A stretch of DNA of 64,000 bases, from positions 186,001-250,000 of the forward strand of contig NZ_BCMQ01000006.1 in the NCBI RefSeq assembly GCF_001485415.1, in the 5' to 3' direction. The notes under the pieces were generated by a model. It saw nothing but the letters and a program-made list of their open reading frames with translations. It was not told where the DNA came from and searched no databases. Source of the stretch: Myroides odoratimimus. Lineage in GTDB: Bacteria > Bacteroidota > Bacteroidia > Flavobacteriales > Flavobacteriaceae. Made by a program: the position numbers and the translations under genes. Within the stretch, counting starts at the first letter, position 1. Each line of letters begins with the position of its first letter. Below are positions 8,528-17,829 of the stretch, one piece after another.

Positions 8528-10438
8528 TTACTTGCTTAATGTTTTTAATACCTCGTCATTATTCGTAGTATTTTTCACATTGTCAATGATAGATGTCATC
8601 GCCTCTACAGAGTTCATATCATCTATATATCTTCTAACCATAAGAGCACGCTTAAGCTCCCATTCGTTTAATAATAAATCATCTCTACGTGTACTAGATG
8701 AAGTAATGTCTATCGCAGGGAAAATACGTTTATTTGCCAACTTACGATCTAACTGTAACTCCATATTACCAGTACCTTTAAATTCTTCGAAAATCACCTC
8801 ATCCATTTTAGACCCTGTATCTACTAACGCTGTAGCGATGATACTAAGAGATCCTCCATTTTCTATATTACGAGCCGCTCCGAAGAATCGTTTTGGTTTT
8901 TGTAATGCATTAGCATCTACCCCTCCACTTAACACCTTTCCAGATGCTGGCTGTACGGTATTATATGCTCTTGCTAAACGCGTGATAGAGTCTAATAAGA
9001 TCACTACATCATGACCACACTCTACTAATCTCTTTGCTTTCTCTAATACGATATTAGCTACTTTCACATGTCTCTCTGCTGGTTCGTCGAATGTAGAAGC
9101 AATTACCTCAGCATTCACACTACGCTGCATATCTGTCACCTCTTCAGGACGCTCATCTATAAGTAACACGATTAAGTATGCCTCAGGGTGATTAGCTGCA
9201 ATAGCATTCGCTACCTCTTTTAAAAGAACAGTCTTACCTGTCTTTGGTTGAGCTACGATCATACCACGTTGTCCTTTACCGATAGGAGCAAACATATCCA
9301 TTAGACGAGTAGAAATAGTACTACTCTTCGCATCTAGATTAAACTTCTCATTCGGAAACAAAGGAGTCAAATGCTCAAAAGACACTCTATCTCTAACAGA
9401 CTGAGGATCGTGACCATTAATTTTCAACACCTTTACTAATGGGAAGAACTTCTCCCCTTCTTTCGGAGGGCGCACCACTCCTTTTACAGTATCACCAGTC
9501 TTAAGACCGAATAATCTAATCTGTGACTGAGATAAATAAATATCATCTGGAGAAGATAAATAGTTGTAATCCGCAGAACGCAAGAATCCATATCCATCAG
9601 GCATCATTTCTAATACCCCTTCACTCTCTATAATACCATCAAATTCATAATCAGGTTCTCTGAAATTATTCTTTTTGTTGTTATTATTTCTATTCTGTTG
9701 ATTGTTATTTCTTTTTTGATTGTCGTTTTCAGACTGTTGAGGAGCAGTATTATCTACAGTAGATATTTCCTCTTTCGCTACAGGCTCTCTATCTGTTGCT
9801 GCGGCATTAGTTACTTCAGTAGAAGCATTATTCTTAGGTTGTGACTGTTGCTGACGAGATTTGAAATCACGTTTTTGCCCATCACGTCTATTATTATCAG
9901 GTTGTCTCTTTTTGAAATCCCTTCTATTCTCGTTTGTAGAACCTACCTTTTCTTCAGCAGTTGATTCACTTACGGTTTCTTTTTTTTGCTCTTGTTTCGC
10001 AGGAGTTTCTTCATTTCTCTGGTGAGTTGTTTTGCGTTGTGTATTATCTGCTAATACACGAGAAGCCTGCTCCACTTTACTCTCTACCTTACCCTCATCC
10101 TCATTAGGTTTACCTAGTCTAGGTCTTCTTGATTTCTCAGTAGTAGGAGTTGTATTTTGTTTAACTGTTTTATCTGTTTTTACATCATTGTTAGCCTTAT
10201 CCACAGCTACTTTTTTAGCTACTGCAGGAGCCTTCTTTTCCTCTAAAGGAGCTTTATCCACAGGTTTAGCTTTTACAGGTGCTTTTTTCTCCTCTGCATT
10301 TGTCGCTTGTTGATGTTCTAATATCTGCCCTATAAGTTCGTCTTTTTTCAAAGAAGCCACCTTAGCAATTTTTGCTTTTTTAGCAATCTCCTGAAGATCT
10401 GCGACCTTCATTTTTTTTAGTTCGGAAATTTCAAACAT
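8528..10438 (-). CDS. rho: Transcription termination factor Rho
   Basis: Rho is the hexameric RNA helicase that ends transcription of untranslated RNA. The 636-residue product starts with a Rho N-terminal helical domain ([18 protein letters not shown]). A long low-complexity region rich in Lys, Asn, Gln and Glu follows (about 50-265), then the RNA-binding OB fold ([20 protein letters not shown]). The ATPase core has [41 protein letters not shown] and [20 protein letters not shown]. The long polar insert is typical of Bacteroidota Rho and may favour condensation or extra RNA contact; that role is inferred from other species. Confidence 0.97.
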   Translation of the reverse strand: MFEISELKKMKVADLQEIAKKAKIAKVASLKKDELIGQILEHQQATNAEEKKAPVKAKPVDKAPLEEKKAPAVAKKVAVDKANNDVKTDKTVKQNTTPTTEKSRRPRLGKPNEDEGKVESKVEQASRVLADNTQRKTTHQRNEETPAKQEQKKETVSESTAEEKVGSTNENRRDFKKRQPDNNRRDGQKRDFKSRQQQSQPKNNASTEVTNAAATDREPVAKEEISTVDNTAPQQSENDNQKRNNNQQNRNNNNKKNNFREPDYEFDGIIESEGVLEMMPDGYGFLRSADYNYLSSPDDIYLSQSQIRLFGLKTGDTVKGVVRPPKEGEKFFPLVKVLKINGHDPQSVRDRVSFEHLTPLFPNEKFNLDAKSSTISTRLMDMFAPIGKGQRGMIVAQPKTGKTVLLKEVANAIAANHPEAYLIVLLIDERPEEVTDMQRSVNAEVIASTFDEPAERHVKVANIVLEKAKRLVECGHDVVILLDSITRLARAYNTVQPASGKVLSGGVDANALQKPKRFFGAARNIENGGSLSIIATALVDTGSKMDEVIFEEFKGTGNMELQLDRKLANKRIFPAIDITSSSTRRDDLLLNEWELKRALMVRRYIDDMNSVEAMTSIIDNVKNTTNNDEVLKTLSK

Positions 10439-10627
10439 ATAAATGTTTATAGATTATAAAAATATTGAGTTGTGTAATTTTAAATAAGAATGGAAATTTA
10501 AAATAGAATTGCCGTATTATGAAGAACTTACGACAGTACTGATGCAATATTACGAATAAAATTTTATAAACAATAGGTTTTTATAAAAAAGAAACACTAT
10601 TTTTGTACTTCATACATTTTTACAATT

Positions 10628-11044
10628 ATGTTACAGAGAATACAGACTGTTTATTTGATTCTTGTCTTTATCATTATGGGAGTACTACCTTTTTTCATCC
10701 CATTATGGACAAATGGTGCGAATGAACCTATCTATTTCATGATGATGCCTTCATCTACTATCCTATTCGGATTATCTACTGCTCTTACAGTAGTAGCTAT
10801 TATGGGGTATAAAAATAGAAAGAGACAGTTTGTAATTAATAGATTGAATATAATATCAAACTTTATACTATTAGGATTATTTGTATATCGTGCGCTAACA
10901 GTATCTGGAGAAACTGCGGAAGCTATTTCTGAGAAAGGTATTGGGATGTTCCTCCCTATTATTTCTATCCTGTTCCTTGTCTTAGCGAACAGAGCCATTA
11001 AGAAGGATGAAGATCTCGTAAAATCTGTGGATCGTTTACGATAA
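10628..11044 (+). CDS. DUF4293 family membrane protein
   Basis: The 138-residue protein has four predicted membrane helices (about residues 5-25, 41-60, 73-90 and 104-121) and the family start MLQRIQTVYLILVF. It is divergent from rho, a pairing I recall as common in Flavobacteriia. A -7 box TATTTTTG lies at 10598-10605 without a clear -33 TTG. The function is unknown. Confidence 0.85.
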   Translation: MLQRIQTVYLILVFIIMGVLPFFIPLWTNGANEPIYFMMMPSSTILFGLSTALTVVAIMGYKNRKRQFVINRLNIISNFILLGLFVYRALTVSGETAEAISEKGIGMFLPIISILFLVLANRAIKKDEDLVKSVDRLR

Positions 11045-11072
11045 ACCTAACATCTTAGTTTATTAGTGCGTT

Positions 11073-11106
11073 AAAAAAGCCGAACCTATATGAGTTCGGC
11101 TTTTTT
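11073..11106. terminator. Bidirectional terminator overlapping the phosphodiesterase stop
   Basis: A perfect 13-bp stem (AAAAAAGCCGAAC at 11073-11085 with its complement at 11094-11106) is shared by the convergent DUF4293 and phosphodiesterase genes. One arm encodes the last codons of the phosphodiesterase. Confidence 0.9.
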
Positions 11107-11598
11107 GTTTTTAGGCCATTCAATAATTTCCATATCCTTTATCGCTCCGTTATCTATCGCAAAACGCAACATCGTACGCACCTGATGAAAACCACTTATA
11201 CCAGCTGCACCAGGATTTAGATGTAGTACCCCCATCATCTGATCATACTGTACCTTCAGTATATGTGAGTGCCCACAGATATAGATAGCAGGTTTCTCTT
11301 GCTTGATTCGCTCTCTTACATTAGCTCTATATTTCCCTGGATATCCACCTATATGGATCATATAGACCTTCATCCCTTCACACTCAAAGAATAACTCTTC
11401 AGAAAATTCTAGTCGAGCCTCTTTACCATCTATATTTCCCCATACGCATCTAAGCGGTTTTAGCACCTTTATGGTATCGGTCACTACTAAGTCTCCTATA
11501 TCTCCTGCATGCCATACCTCATCTGCCTGTCTGACATACTTCAGGATAGACTCATCTATAGTGCCGTGCGTATCTGATAATAATAATATTTTTTTCAC
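11086..11598 (-). CDS. YfcE/MJ0936-type metallophosphoesterase
   Basis: The 170-residue protein is a calcineurin-like phosphodiesterase of the small YfcE group. It has the metal ligands LLSDTHG (7-13), HAGDIGD, a GNID (in place of GNCD), and CGHSHIL with LNPGAAG. It should hydrolyse phosphodiester bonds; the physiological substrate is unknown. Its last codons (Lys-Asn-Lys-Lys-Ala-Glu-Leu-Ile) are written inside the shared terminator, so the 3' end is constrained by both coding and RNA structure. Confidence 0.9.
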   Translation of the reverse strand: MKKILLLSDTHGTIDESILKYVRQADEVWHAGDIGDLVVTDTIKVLKPLRCVWGNIDGKEARLEFSEELFFECEGMKVYMIHIGGYPGKYRANVRERIKQEKPAIYICGHSHILKVQYDQMMGVLHLNPGAAGISGFHQVRTMLRFAIDNGAIKDMEIIEWPKNKKAELI

Positions 11599-11617
11599 CT
11601 CTATCTATTTATAATAA

Positions 11618-11644
11618 GATAGCCTCTCTTAGTGAGAGGCTATA
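11618..11644 (-). terminator. Terminator of the M64 peptidase gene
   Basis: ATAGCCTCTC (11619-11628) pairs with its complement (11634-11643) around a 5-base loop, 7 bases past the peptidase stop. The T run is weak. Confidence 0.6.
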
Positions 11645-11650
11645 CTATGA

Positions 11651-12919
11651 TTACTCTGTATAAAACAAAATTAATTCTTCTATTGCATTCTGACAAACTG
11701 GACAGAACTCTGGATACTGATTCGTTTTCATTCTACAGTCTAACGTACCTTTATACACCTTGCGTCCTTCTAGTCCTTCATATACTCCTAGTGGGTATTT
11801 CTTACTGTCTTTTTCTAATGTAGGTACTGGAGTTCCCTTTTTAAGCATTTTTTTCCACTTGCTATCGAAGTCTACTAATGTAGTTATATTCTGCTCCCAA
11901 GGTTCTGTCTGATTAGAAATTAAATCACTCAACACATCATTAGGGTAAAAATACTCATCTGCTAATCCTGCAAAACTATGCCCAAACTCATGTACTACCA
12001 CAGGCTTAAAGTCCTTATGTCCTGTAGTCGTCAATGTATAAGAATTATAGATTCCTCCTCCTCCATACACATCTGTATTCGCAAGAATGATAATGTGTTC
12101 ATAAGGAATACCTGCTAGTACATCGTGTAACTTCTTAATTCTGTTCGTAGTCAAATAACGCTCCGAATAAAAAGTATCAAAATTAGACTCTACAGCTGTC
12201 TTTTTCCAATCTCCTTGTCTTGGGACACTTACCCCTGAGTCTTTAGAAGCGCTCTGTACAGCAATAAAATTAAAATTATCAGCAAATTTATCGAAAGGCT
12301 TATGCGCTAATAATTGTTCTATAGAAACCTTTACAGCATCCATAAATTTCCCCATTTCTTCTTCTTTAAATCCTTCTGCAACGAATACTACATTGATAGC
12401 CTTAGCATTGTCTTTCGCTTTATGTACATATTCATGTTTAGTCACATCCTTAGTTCCCTTAGTATGGATTAATATATCTTTAGGATCTACATGATGTACT
12501 AATTTATCTTTTTCTTTTCCATCAGCATCAAATAGGATTAGTTCTATACGCACATTATCTTTCGGAAACGGTACTAAGAATACATTCTCAAAACTCTTGG
12601 TATTCTTCTGCGCTTCCTCTGTAGATAACCACTCTTGGAATAGTGTACTGAAGCTATTGGTATAGATTAATGTATTTGTTTGCTCATCGTATACACGTAC
12701 TTGTCCATTTCCTTTTAAGGCATTCTCTCCTAAGTTATGCGTACGCCCAGCCCATGAAGGCAAAGAAATTAATTCATCTAATAAGATAAATTGTCTCTCG
12801 TTATTTCCTCCGAATACATAATCTAGACGCAATGTTTTGTCTTCAAAATATTGATTAAAATCCTGTGCCTGTACATAAGAGCCTATACACAAGCTCAGTA
12901 ATACTAGTAGTTTTTTCAT
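11651..12919 (-). CDS. Secreted M64 family metallopeptidase
   Basis: The 422-residue protein has a signal peptide (MKKLLVLLSLCIGSYVQAQ). The zinc-binding motif HEFGHSFAGLADEY, in which two His and the Asp bind zinc and Glu is catalytic, defines the M64 (IgA peptidase-like) family of Bacteroidota. An N-terminal beta domain (about 20-160) precedes it, and KTNQYPEFCPVCQNAIEEL near the C-terminus holds a CxxC. It is exported and probably degrades extracellular or periplasmic protein. IgA cleavage should not be assumed. Confidence 0.88.
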   Translation of the reverse strand: MKKLLVLLSLCIGSYVQAQDFNQYFEDKTLRLDYVFGGNNERQFILLDELISLPSWAGRTHNLGENALKGNGQVRVYDEQTNTLIYTNSFSTLFQEWLSTEEAQKNTKSFENVFLVPFPKDNVRIELILFDADGKEKDKLVHHVDPKDILIHTKGTKDVTKHEYVHKAKDNAKAINVVFVAEGFKEEEMGKFMDAVKVSIEQLLAHKPFDKFADNFNFIAVQSASKDSGVSVPRQGDWKKTAVESNFDTFYSERYLTTNRIKKLHDVLAGIPYEHIIILANTDVYGGGGIYNSYTLTTTGHKDFKPVVVHEFGHSFAGLADEYFYPNDVLSDLISNQTEPWEQNITTLVDFDSKWKKMLKKGTPVPTLEKDSKKYPLGVYEGLEGRKVYKGTLDCRMKTNQYPEFCPVCQNAIEELILFYTE

Positions 12920-13174
12920 TATTAATATAGTTAGGTTAATTGGGTTAATTACTTGTCACAACAAGTCAAGTCGTAAAAATAAACATATTTCTAAACTATC
13001 TCTTGCTTTTAACGTTGTTTACTTCAGGTCGATTTAATTGACCTCTCTTTAGAACTAATTTTTCTAATATGAGCAACACAAACTTATCAGAACCCTTCCA
13101 CTAATCCACCGTTCACACTAGAATTATACATATTAAATACATAATTATAACAGATCGAAAAAGGGATTTTTTTT

Positions 13175-13273
13175 GAGGTGGTCGCATAGTGGTCGGATAG
13201 TGATCGCATAGTGGTCGCATAAAAAAGGGCTAAAACTATGCGACCACTATGGCATCAAACCACGATCACTATT
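13175..13273. repeat. Iterated 11-base inverted repeat, copy A
   Basis: Four head-to-tail units of GGTCGCATAGT lie at 13180-13223, the second and third with single changes. A 15-base spacer and inverted units follow. ATAGTGGTCGCATA (13208-13221) pairs perfectly with 13237-13250, so the RNA or single strand can form a 14-bp stem. Degenerate inverted units continue to 13273. A related element with a similar spacer is at 57571-57655. The rest of the 545-base gap (12920-13464) shows nothing else except the -7 box before truA. Confidence 0.85.
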
Positions 13274-13464
13274 CTAGCAATACAGCTCTAAATAAATTAA
13301 AATCCGCCTTCTTACTAAATACGAATAGTAATCCGTCTAGCCCTTTCATTTCTTAGTTATTTGTTCTTCTATTCAAAAAATGAGTTCCTAATTTTATAAT
13401 AACATCAACTACCTAGTCCCGATTTTAAAGTATATTTGCGTTTTACAAAACAAAGAGAATTACA

Positions 13465-14202
13465 TTGAGATACTTTTTAGAATTCGCATATAACGGAACA
13501 CATTATCACGGATGGCAATTACAACCTGATGCTATATCAGTACAGGAAGTACTGACTAAAGCTATCTCTACTCTACTACGCACCCCTATAGAGCTAGTGG
13601 GAGCAGGTAGGACAGATGCTGGAGTACATGCTAAACAGATGTATGCACACTTTGATCACGAGTTACCTTTTGACAAAGATTCTTTAGTACAACGAATGAA
13701 TTCTTTTTTACCTGAAGACATTGTTATTTATAATATACATACCGTAGCAGATGATGCCCACGCACGCTTCGATGCGACAGCACGTACCTACGAGTATCAC
13801 ATTCATCAATATAAAGATGCGTTTTGTAACGCGGGTAGCTACTACCACTTTAGACCGCTGAATGTAGAATTAATGAATCAAGCTGCTCAAATCTTATTTG
13901 AGTATGAAGACTTCGAATGTTTCTCTAAGACACATACAGATGTATTCACCTTCAATTGTACTATTTATAAAGCACATTGGGATATTCTACCTGATAACAG
14001 ACTAGTATTTACCATCTCTGCTAATCGCTTCCTGCGCAATATGGTCAGAGCGATAGTGGGTACCTTAGTCAATGTAGGACATGAAAAAATAACACTAGAT
14101 GACTTCAGAACGATAATAGAAAGTAAAGACAGAGGCAAAGCTGGCTTTTCTGTACCTGGAAAAGGTCTTTATTTAACTCAAGTTAGTTACCCTTATTTAT
14201 GA
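13465..14202 (+). CDS. truA: tRNA pseudouridine synthase TruA
   Basis: TruA makes pseudouridine at positions 38-40 of the tRNA anticodon arm. The 245-residue protein has the catalytic block GAGRTDAGVHAKQM, with Asp in RTD, the ARFDATARTYEYHI segment and a C-terminal RNRFLRNMVRAIVG-like block (ANRFLRNMVRAIVG). The start is TTG at 13465: RYFLEFAYNGTHYHGWQ begins directly there, as in homologues, and no ATG fits. A -7 box TATATTTG lies at 13431-13438. It overlaps the next gene by 4 bases (ATGA), so the two are translationally coupled. Confidence 0.95.
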   Translation: MRYFLEFAYNGTHYHGWQLQPDAISVQEVLTKAISTLLRTPIELVGAGRTDAGVHAKQMYAHFDHELPFDKDSLVQRMNSFLPEDIVIYNIHTVADDAHARFDATARTYEYHIHQYKDAFCNAGSYYHFRPLNVELMNQAAQILFEYEDFECFSKTHTDVFTFNCTIYKAHWDILPDNRLVFTISANRFLRNMVRAIVGTLVNVGHEKITLDDFRTIIESKDRGKAGFSVPGKGLYLTQVSYPYL

Positions 14203-15947
14203 AAAAACTAAAATCATTATCTCTACAGAAATTATTACAATATACTAAGCCGTATCAAAAACGATTTAATTGGGTAGTTGTATTTGCGATTTCCCTTTCT
14301 ATATTCGCTGCCATACGTCCGTATATGCTAAAAATAACTGTAGATGAATACGTACAGAAACAAGATCAATCTGGGCTACTACTCTACATCCTACTGATGG
14401 GATTAGTACTCGTACTAGAAGTATCTTCACAATTCTTCTTTACCTATTGGGCGAACTGGTTAGGACAGGATATCGTAAAAGACATTCGAGAGAAACTATT
14501 TGATAAAATTATCAACTTCAGAATGCGTTATTTCGATAACGAACCCGTAGGAAAATTAGTGACACGTGCAGTATCTGATATAGAATCTATCGCTAGTATC
14601 TTCAGTCAAGGGCTCTTTATGATTGTCAGTGACTTACTAAAGATGTTCGTGGTACTGTGCATTATGTTCTATATGAACTGGAAGTTGAGCTGTATCGTAT
14701 TGATAGCTATGCCTATTCTATTATATGCTACTCGTGAGTTCCAACGACACATGAAAACTGCGTTCCAAGAAGTACGTACACAGATATCTAATCTAAATAC
14801 ATTCGTACAAGAGAGATTAACAGGAATGAAGATCGTACAACTCTTTACGAGAGAAGAAATAGAATACGAAAAATTCAAAGAGATTAACCATAAACACAAT
14901 GTGGCTTGGCTAAAGAATATTCTGTATAACTCTATCTTCTTTCCGATAGCGGATATCGTATCTTCTCTTACACTTGGTTTTGTGATTTGGTATGGAGGGA
15001 TGTCTATCGTACAAGGAGACAACCTTACTTCTTTCGGAGATTTATTCGCCTATACGATGTTAATCACCATGCTATTTAACCCATTGAGACAGATAGCTGA
15101 TAAGTTCAATGTCATGCAAATGGGGATTATCGCAGCAGAGCGTGTATTCGAAGTATTAGAAACAGAAGAACAGATAGACGATAGCGGTACAGTCACTGCC
15201 CCACAGTTTAATGGTAAAATAGAACTAAAAGCTGTTCGCTTTAGTTATATCGAAGGAACAGAAGTACTAAAAGGGATTAACCTAGATATAGCTGCTGGTA
15301 GCACCATTGCGATCGTGGGAAGTTCTGGTGCAGGTAAGTCTACTATCATCAATCTATTAAATAGATTCTACGATATAGACAGTGGTACGATCTGTATCGA
15401 TGGTGTCAATATCAATGAATACAAACTAGCTACACTGCGCAAACAAGTAGCAGTGGTACTTCAGGATGTATTCTTATTTAGTGACACAATATACAATAAT
15501 ATCACGCTACATGATGAGAGTATCACAAGAGAGACTGTCATCGAAGCTGCTAAGAAAATAGGGATACACGACTTCATCTTACAACTCCCTGGTGGATATG
15601 ATTATAATGTGAAGGAACGCGGTGTCATGCTATCATCTGGACAGCGTCAGTTGATCGCTTTCTTACGTGCGTATGTTAGTAATCCTAGTATTCTGATACT
15701 AGATGAAGCTACCTCTTCTATCGATACACATTCAGAAGAATTACTACAGAAAGCGACTGACTATCTAACTAAAGATAGAACGTCTATCATTATAGCACAC
15801 CGATTAGCAACGATAGTAAACGCTGATCAAATTATCGTAATGGATAAAGGTAAAATAGTAGAAAAAGGAACTCATAAAGACCTATTAGAAATCCAAAACG
15901 GATACTATAAAAACCTACACGAGTCACAGTTTAACAAACAAATATAG
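14199..15947 (+). CDS. ABC exporter, fused membrane and ATPase domains (MsbA-like)
   Basis: The 582-residue half-transporter has about six membrane helices (residues 20-310) and then a nucleotide-binding domain: Walker A GSSGAGKST, Q-loop VVLQDVFLFSDTI, signature LSSGQRQLIAFLRA, Walker B ILILDEATSSID and the His in IIAHRL. It works as a dimer and should export a lipid or hydrophobic compound; MsbA-like lipid flipping is one possibility. The start overlaps the truA stop. Confidence 0.92.
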   Translation: MKKLKSLSLQKLLQYTKPYQKRFNWVVVFAISLSIFAAIRPYMLKITVDEYVQKQDQSGLLLYILLMGLVLVLEVSSQFFFTYWANWLGQDIVKDIREKLFDKIINFRMRYFDNEPVGKLVTRAVSDIESIASIFSQGLFMIVSDLLKMFVVLCIMFYMNWKLSCIVLIAMPILLYATREFQRHMKTAFQEVRTQISNLNTFVQERLTGMKIVQLFTREEIEYEKFKEINHKHNVAWLKNILYNSIFFPIADIVSSLTLGFVIWYGGMSIVQGDNLTSFGDLFAYTMLITMLFNPLRQIADKFNVMQMGIIAAERVFEVLETEEQIDDSGTVTAPQFNGKIELKAVRFSYIEGTEVLKGINLDIAAGSTIAIVGSSGAGKSTIINLLNRFYDIDSGTICIDGVNINEYKLATLRKQVAVVLQDVFLFSDTIYNNITLHDESITRETVIEAAKKIGIHDFILQLPGGYDYNVKERGVMLSSGQRQLIAFLRAYVSNPSILILDEATSSIDTHSEELLQKATDYLTKDRTSIIIAHRLATIVNADQIIVMDKGKIVEKGTHKDLLEIQNGYYKNLHESQFNKQI

Positions 15948-15960
15948 CTCAATATACAGA

Positions 15961-15989
15961 AGCGATAGATCCATATCTATCGCTTTTTT
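15961..15989 (+). terminator. Terminator after truA-ABC operon
   Basis: AGCGATAGAT (15961-15970) pairs with ATCTATCGCT (15975-15984) around CCAT, then T6. Confidence 0.9.
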
Positions 15990-16288
15990 ATTGTTCATTA
16001 TAAAGATGGTTTCTCTACCTAAAATGAATTAGACGAAAACTTCCGAAGAGTAGAAATACTTTTGTTCTAAAATTTCAATATTTTTTAGTACGCTATTCTC
16101 TCCTAGTTTTTTAAAAGATTATCAACAATATTGCCTTTTTGATAATAATTGTCACGTCTTAATAGCCAAATAAGCCACACTCCTTGCAATTACCTTAGTT
16201 ACAGCCTATCAACTTTTCGTATTGAAAGTTTCAATAACAGAAATAAATGATTATTTTCGTAGCATAAAATATAGAAATATATAGATAT
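15990..16288. other. Intergenic stretch without a recognisable gene
   Basis: This AT-rich gap leads to lpdA. I find no ORF of note, no strong hairpin, and no promoter that matches both boxes. Confidence 0.5.
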
Positions 16289-17680
16289 ATGAAATTCGAT
16301 ATTATTGTTTTAGGAAGTGGCCCTGGAGGTTACGTTACTGCGATTAGAGCTTCTCAGTTAGGTTTTAAAGTTGCAGTTGTTGAAAAAGAAAATTTAGGAG
16401 GTATCTGCTTAAACTGGGGATGTATCCCAACGAAAGCTCTTCTTAAATCGGCACAGGTATTTGAATACCTTAAACACGCTTCTGACTACGGATTGACTAT
16501 CAATGGTGATGTAGATAAAGATTTCAATGCTGTTATCGCACGTTCTCGTAACGTAGCTGAAGGAATGAGCAAAGGAGTTCAATTCTTAATGAAAAAGAAT
16601 AAGATCGAAGTTATCGACGGATTCGGAAAAGTAAAACCAGGTAAGAAAGTAGACGTTACTGACAAAGATGGAAAAGTAACTGAACTATCTGCTGACCATA
16701 TTATCATCGCTACAGGTGCTCGTTCTAGAGAGTTACCTAACTTACCTCAAGATGGTAAAAAAGTAATCGGATACAGACAAGCATTAACATTACCTCAACA
16801 ACCAAAGAAAATGATTGTTGTTGGTTCTGGAGCTATTGGAGTTGAGTTCGCTTACTTCTATAAATCAATGGGTACTGATGTAACTATTGTTGAGTTTATG
16901 CCAAATATCGTTCCTGTAGAGGATGAAGATATCTCAAAACAATTTGAGCGTTCTTTAAAGAAAAACGGTATCAACATTATGACTAACTCTTCTGTAGAGC
17001 GTATCGACACTACAGGTGAAGGAGTAAAAGCATATGTAAAAACAGCTAAAGGTGAAGAGGTATTAGAAGCTGATATCTTATTATCTGCTGTAGGTATCAA
17101 AACGAATATCGAGAACATCGGATTAGAAGAAGTAGGTATTGCTACAGATAGAGATAAAATCTTAGTAAACGACTTCTACCAAACTAACGTACCTGGATAC
17201 TATGCTATCGGTGACGTAGTACCTGGACAAGCGTTAGCTCACGTGGCTTCTGCTGAAGGTATCTTATGTGTTGAGAAAATCGCTGGACACCATGTAGAGC
17301 CATTAGATTACGGAAATATCCCAGGATGTACTTATGCTACTCCAGAGATCGCTTCTGTAGGTATGACTGAGGCTAAAGCGAAAGAGGCTGGTTATGAACT
17401 TAAAGTAGGTAAATTCCCATTCTCTGCATCTGGAAAAGCAAAAGCTGCTGGTACTCCTGATGGATTCGTTAAAGTTATCTTTGATGCTAAATACGGTGAG
17501 TGGTTAGGATGCCACATGATCGGAGCTGGTGTTACAGATATGATCGCTGAGGCTGTAGTTGCTCGTAAATTAGAAACTACTGGATACGAAATCCTTAAAG
17601 CTGTTCACCCACACCCTACTATGAGTGAGGCTGTGATGGAAGCTGTAGCTGATGCTTACGGTGAAGTAATCCACTTATAA
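16289..17680 (+). CDS. lpdA: Dihydrolipoyl dehydrogenase (E3)
   Basis: This is the FAD-dependent E3 subunit of the pyruvate, 2-oxoglutarate or branched-chain dehydrogenase complexes; it reoxidises dihydrolipoamide with NAD+. It has the FAD site VLGSGPGGYVTAIRA, the redox disulfide in GGICLNWGCIPTKALL (Cys about residues 40 and 45), the NAD site VVGSGAIGVEFAYFY, GYYAIGDVVPG, and the catalytic HPHPTMSEA with a His-Glu dyad. At 463 residues it is full length. It stands alone here, so the E1 and E2 genes are elsewhere. Confidence 0.96.
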   Translation: MKFDIIVLGSGPGGYVTAIRASQLGFKVAVVEKENLGGICLNWGCIPTKALLKSAQVFEYLKHASDYGLTINGDVDKDFNAVIARSRNVAEGMSKGVQFLMKKNKIEVIDGFGKVKPGKKVDVTDKDGKVTELSADHIIIATGARSRELPNLPQDGKKVIGYRQALTLPQQPKKMIVVGSGAIGVEFAYFYKSMGTDVTIVEFMPNIVPVEDEDISKQFERSLKKNGINIMTNSSVERIDTTGEGVKAYVKTAKGEEVLEADILLSAVGIKTNIENIGLEEVGIATDRDKILVNDFYQTNVPGYYAIGDVVPGQALAHVASAEGILCVEKIAGHHVEPLDYGNIPGCTYATPEIASVGMTEAKAKEAGYELKVGKFPFSASGKAKAAGTPDGFVKVIFDAKYGEWLGCHMIGAGVTDMIAEAVVARKLETTGYEILKAVHPHPTMSEAVMEAVADAYGEVIHL

Positions 17681-17703
17681 GAATTAGATTATTCAATATA
17701 TAG

Positions 17704-17735
17704 AAACGGGCTGCCTTAGAGTAGCCCGTTTTTTA
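17704..17735 (+). terminator. lpdA terminator
   Basis: AAACGGGCT (17704-17712) pairs with AGCCCGTTT (17723-17731), followed by T6. Confidence 0.88.
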
Positions 17736-17771
17736 TTTATCTATTCTAAAAATAGTGTTCTAATCATGAAA

Positions 17772-17806
17772 TAAAAAAGCGAGCCCTTCTTTCGAAAGAC
17801 TCGCTT
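17772..17806 (-). terminator. purB terminator
   Basis: AAGCGAG (17777-17783) pairs with CTCGCTT (17800-17806), with an inner TCTTTCGAAAGA hairpin and a CCC bulge; a T run follows on the minus strand. Confidence 0.75.
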
Positions 17807-17829
17807 ATTCATTTTATTATAAATTCTTA

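Noticed and set aside
13175..13273. CRISPR array
   Set aside because: Units are 11 bases, directly abutting and inverted; there are no spacers of CRISPR length and no cas genes.
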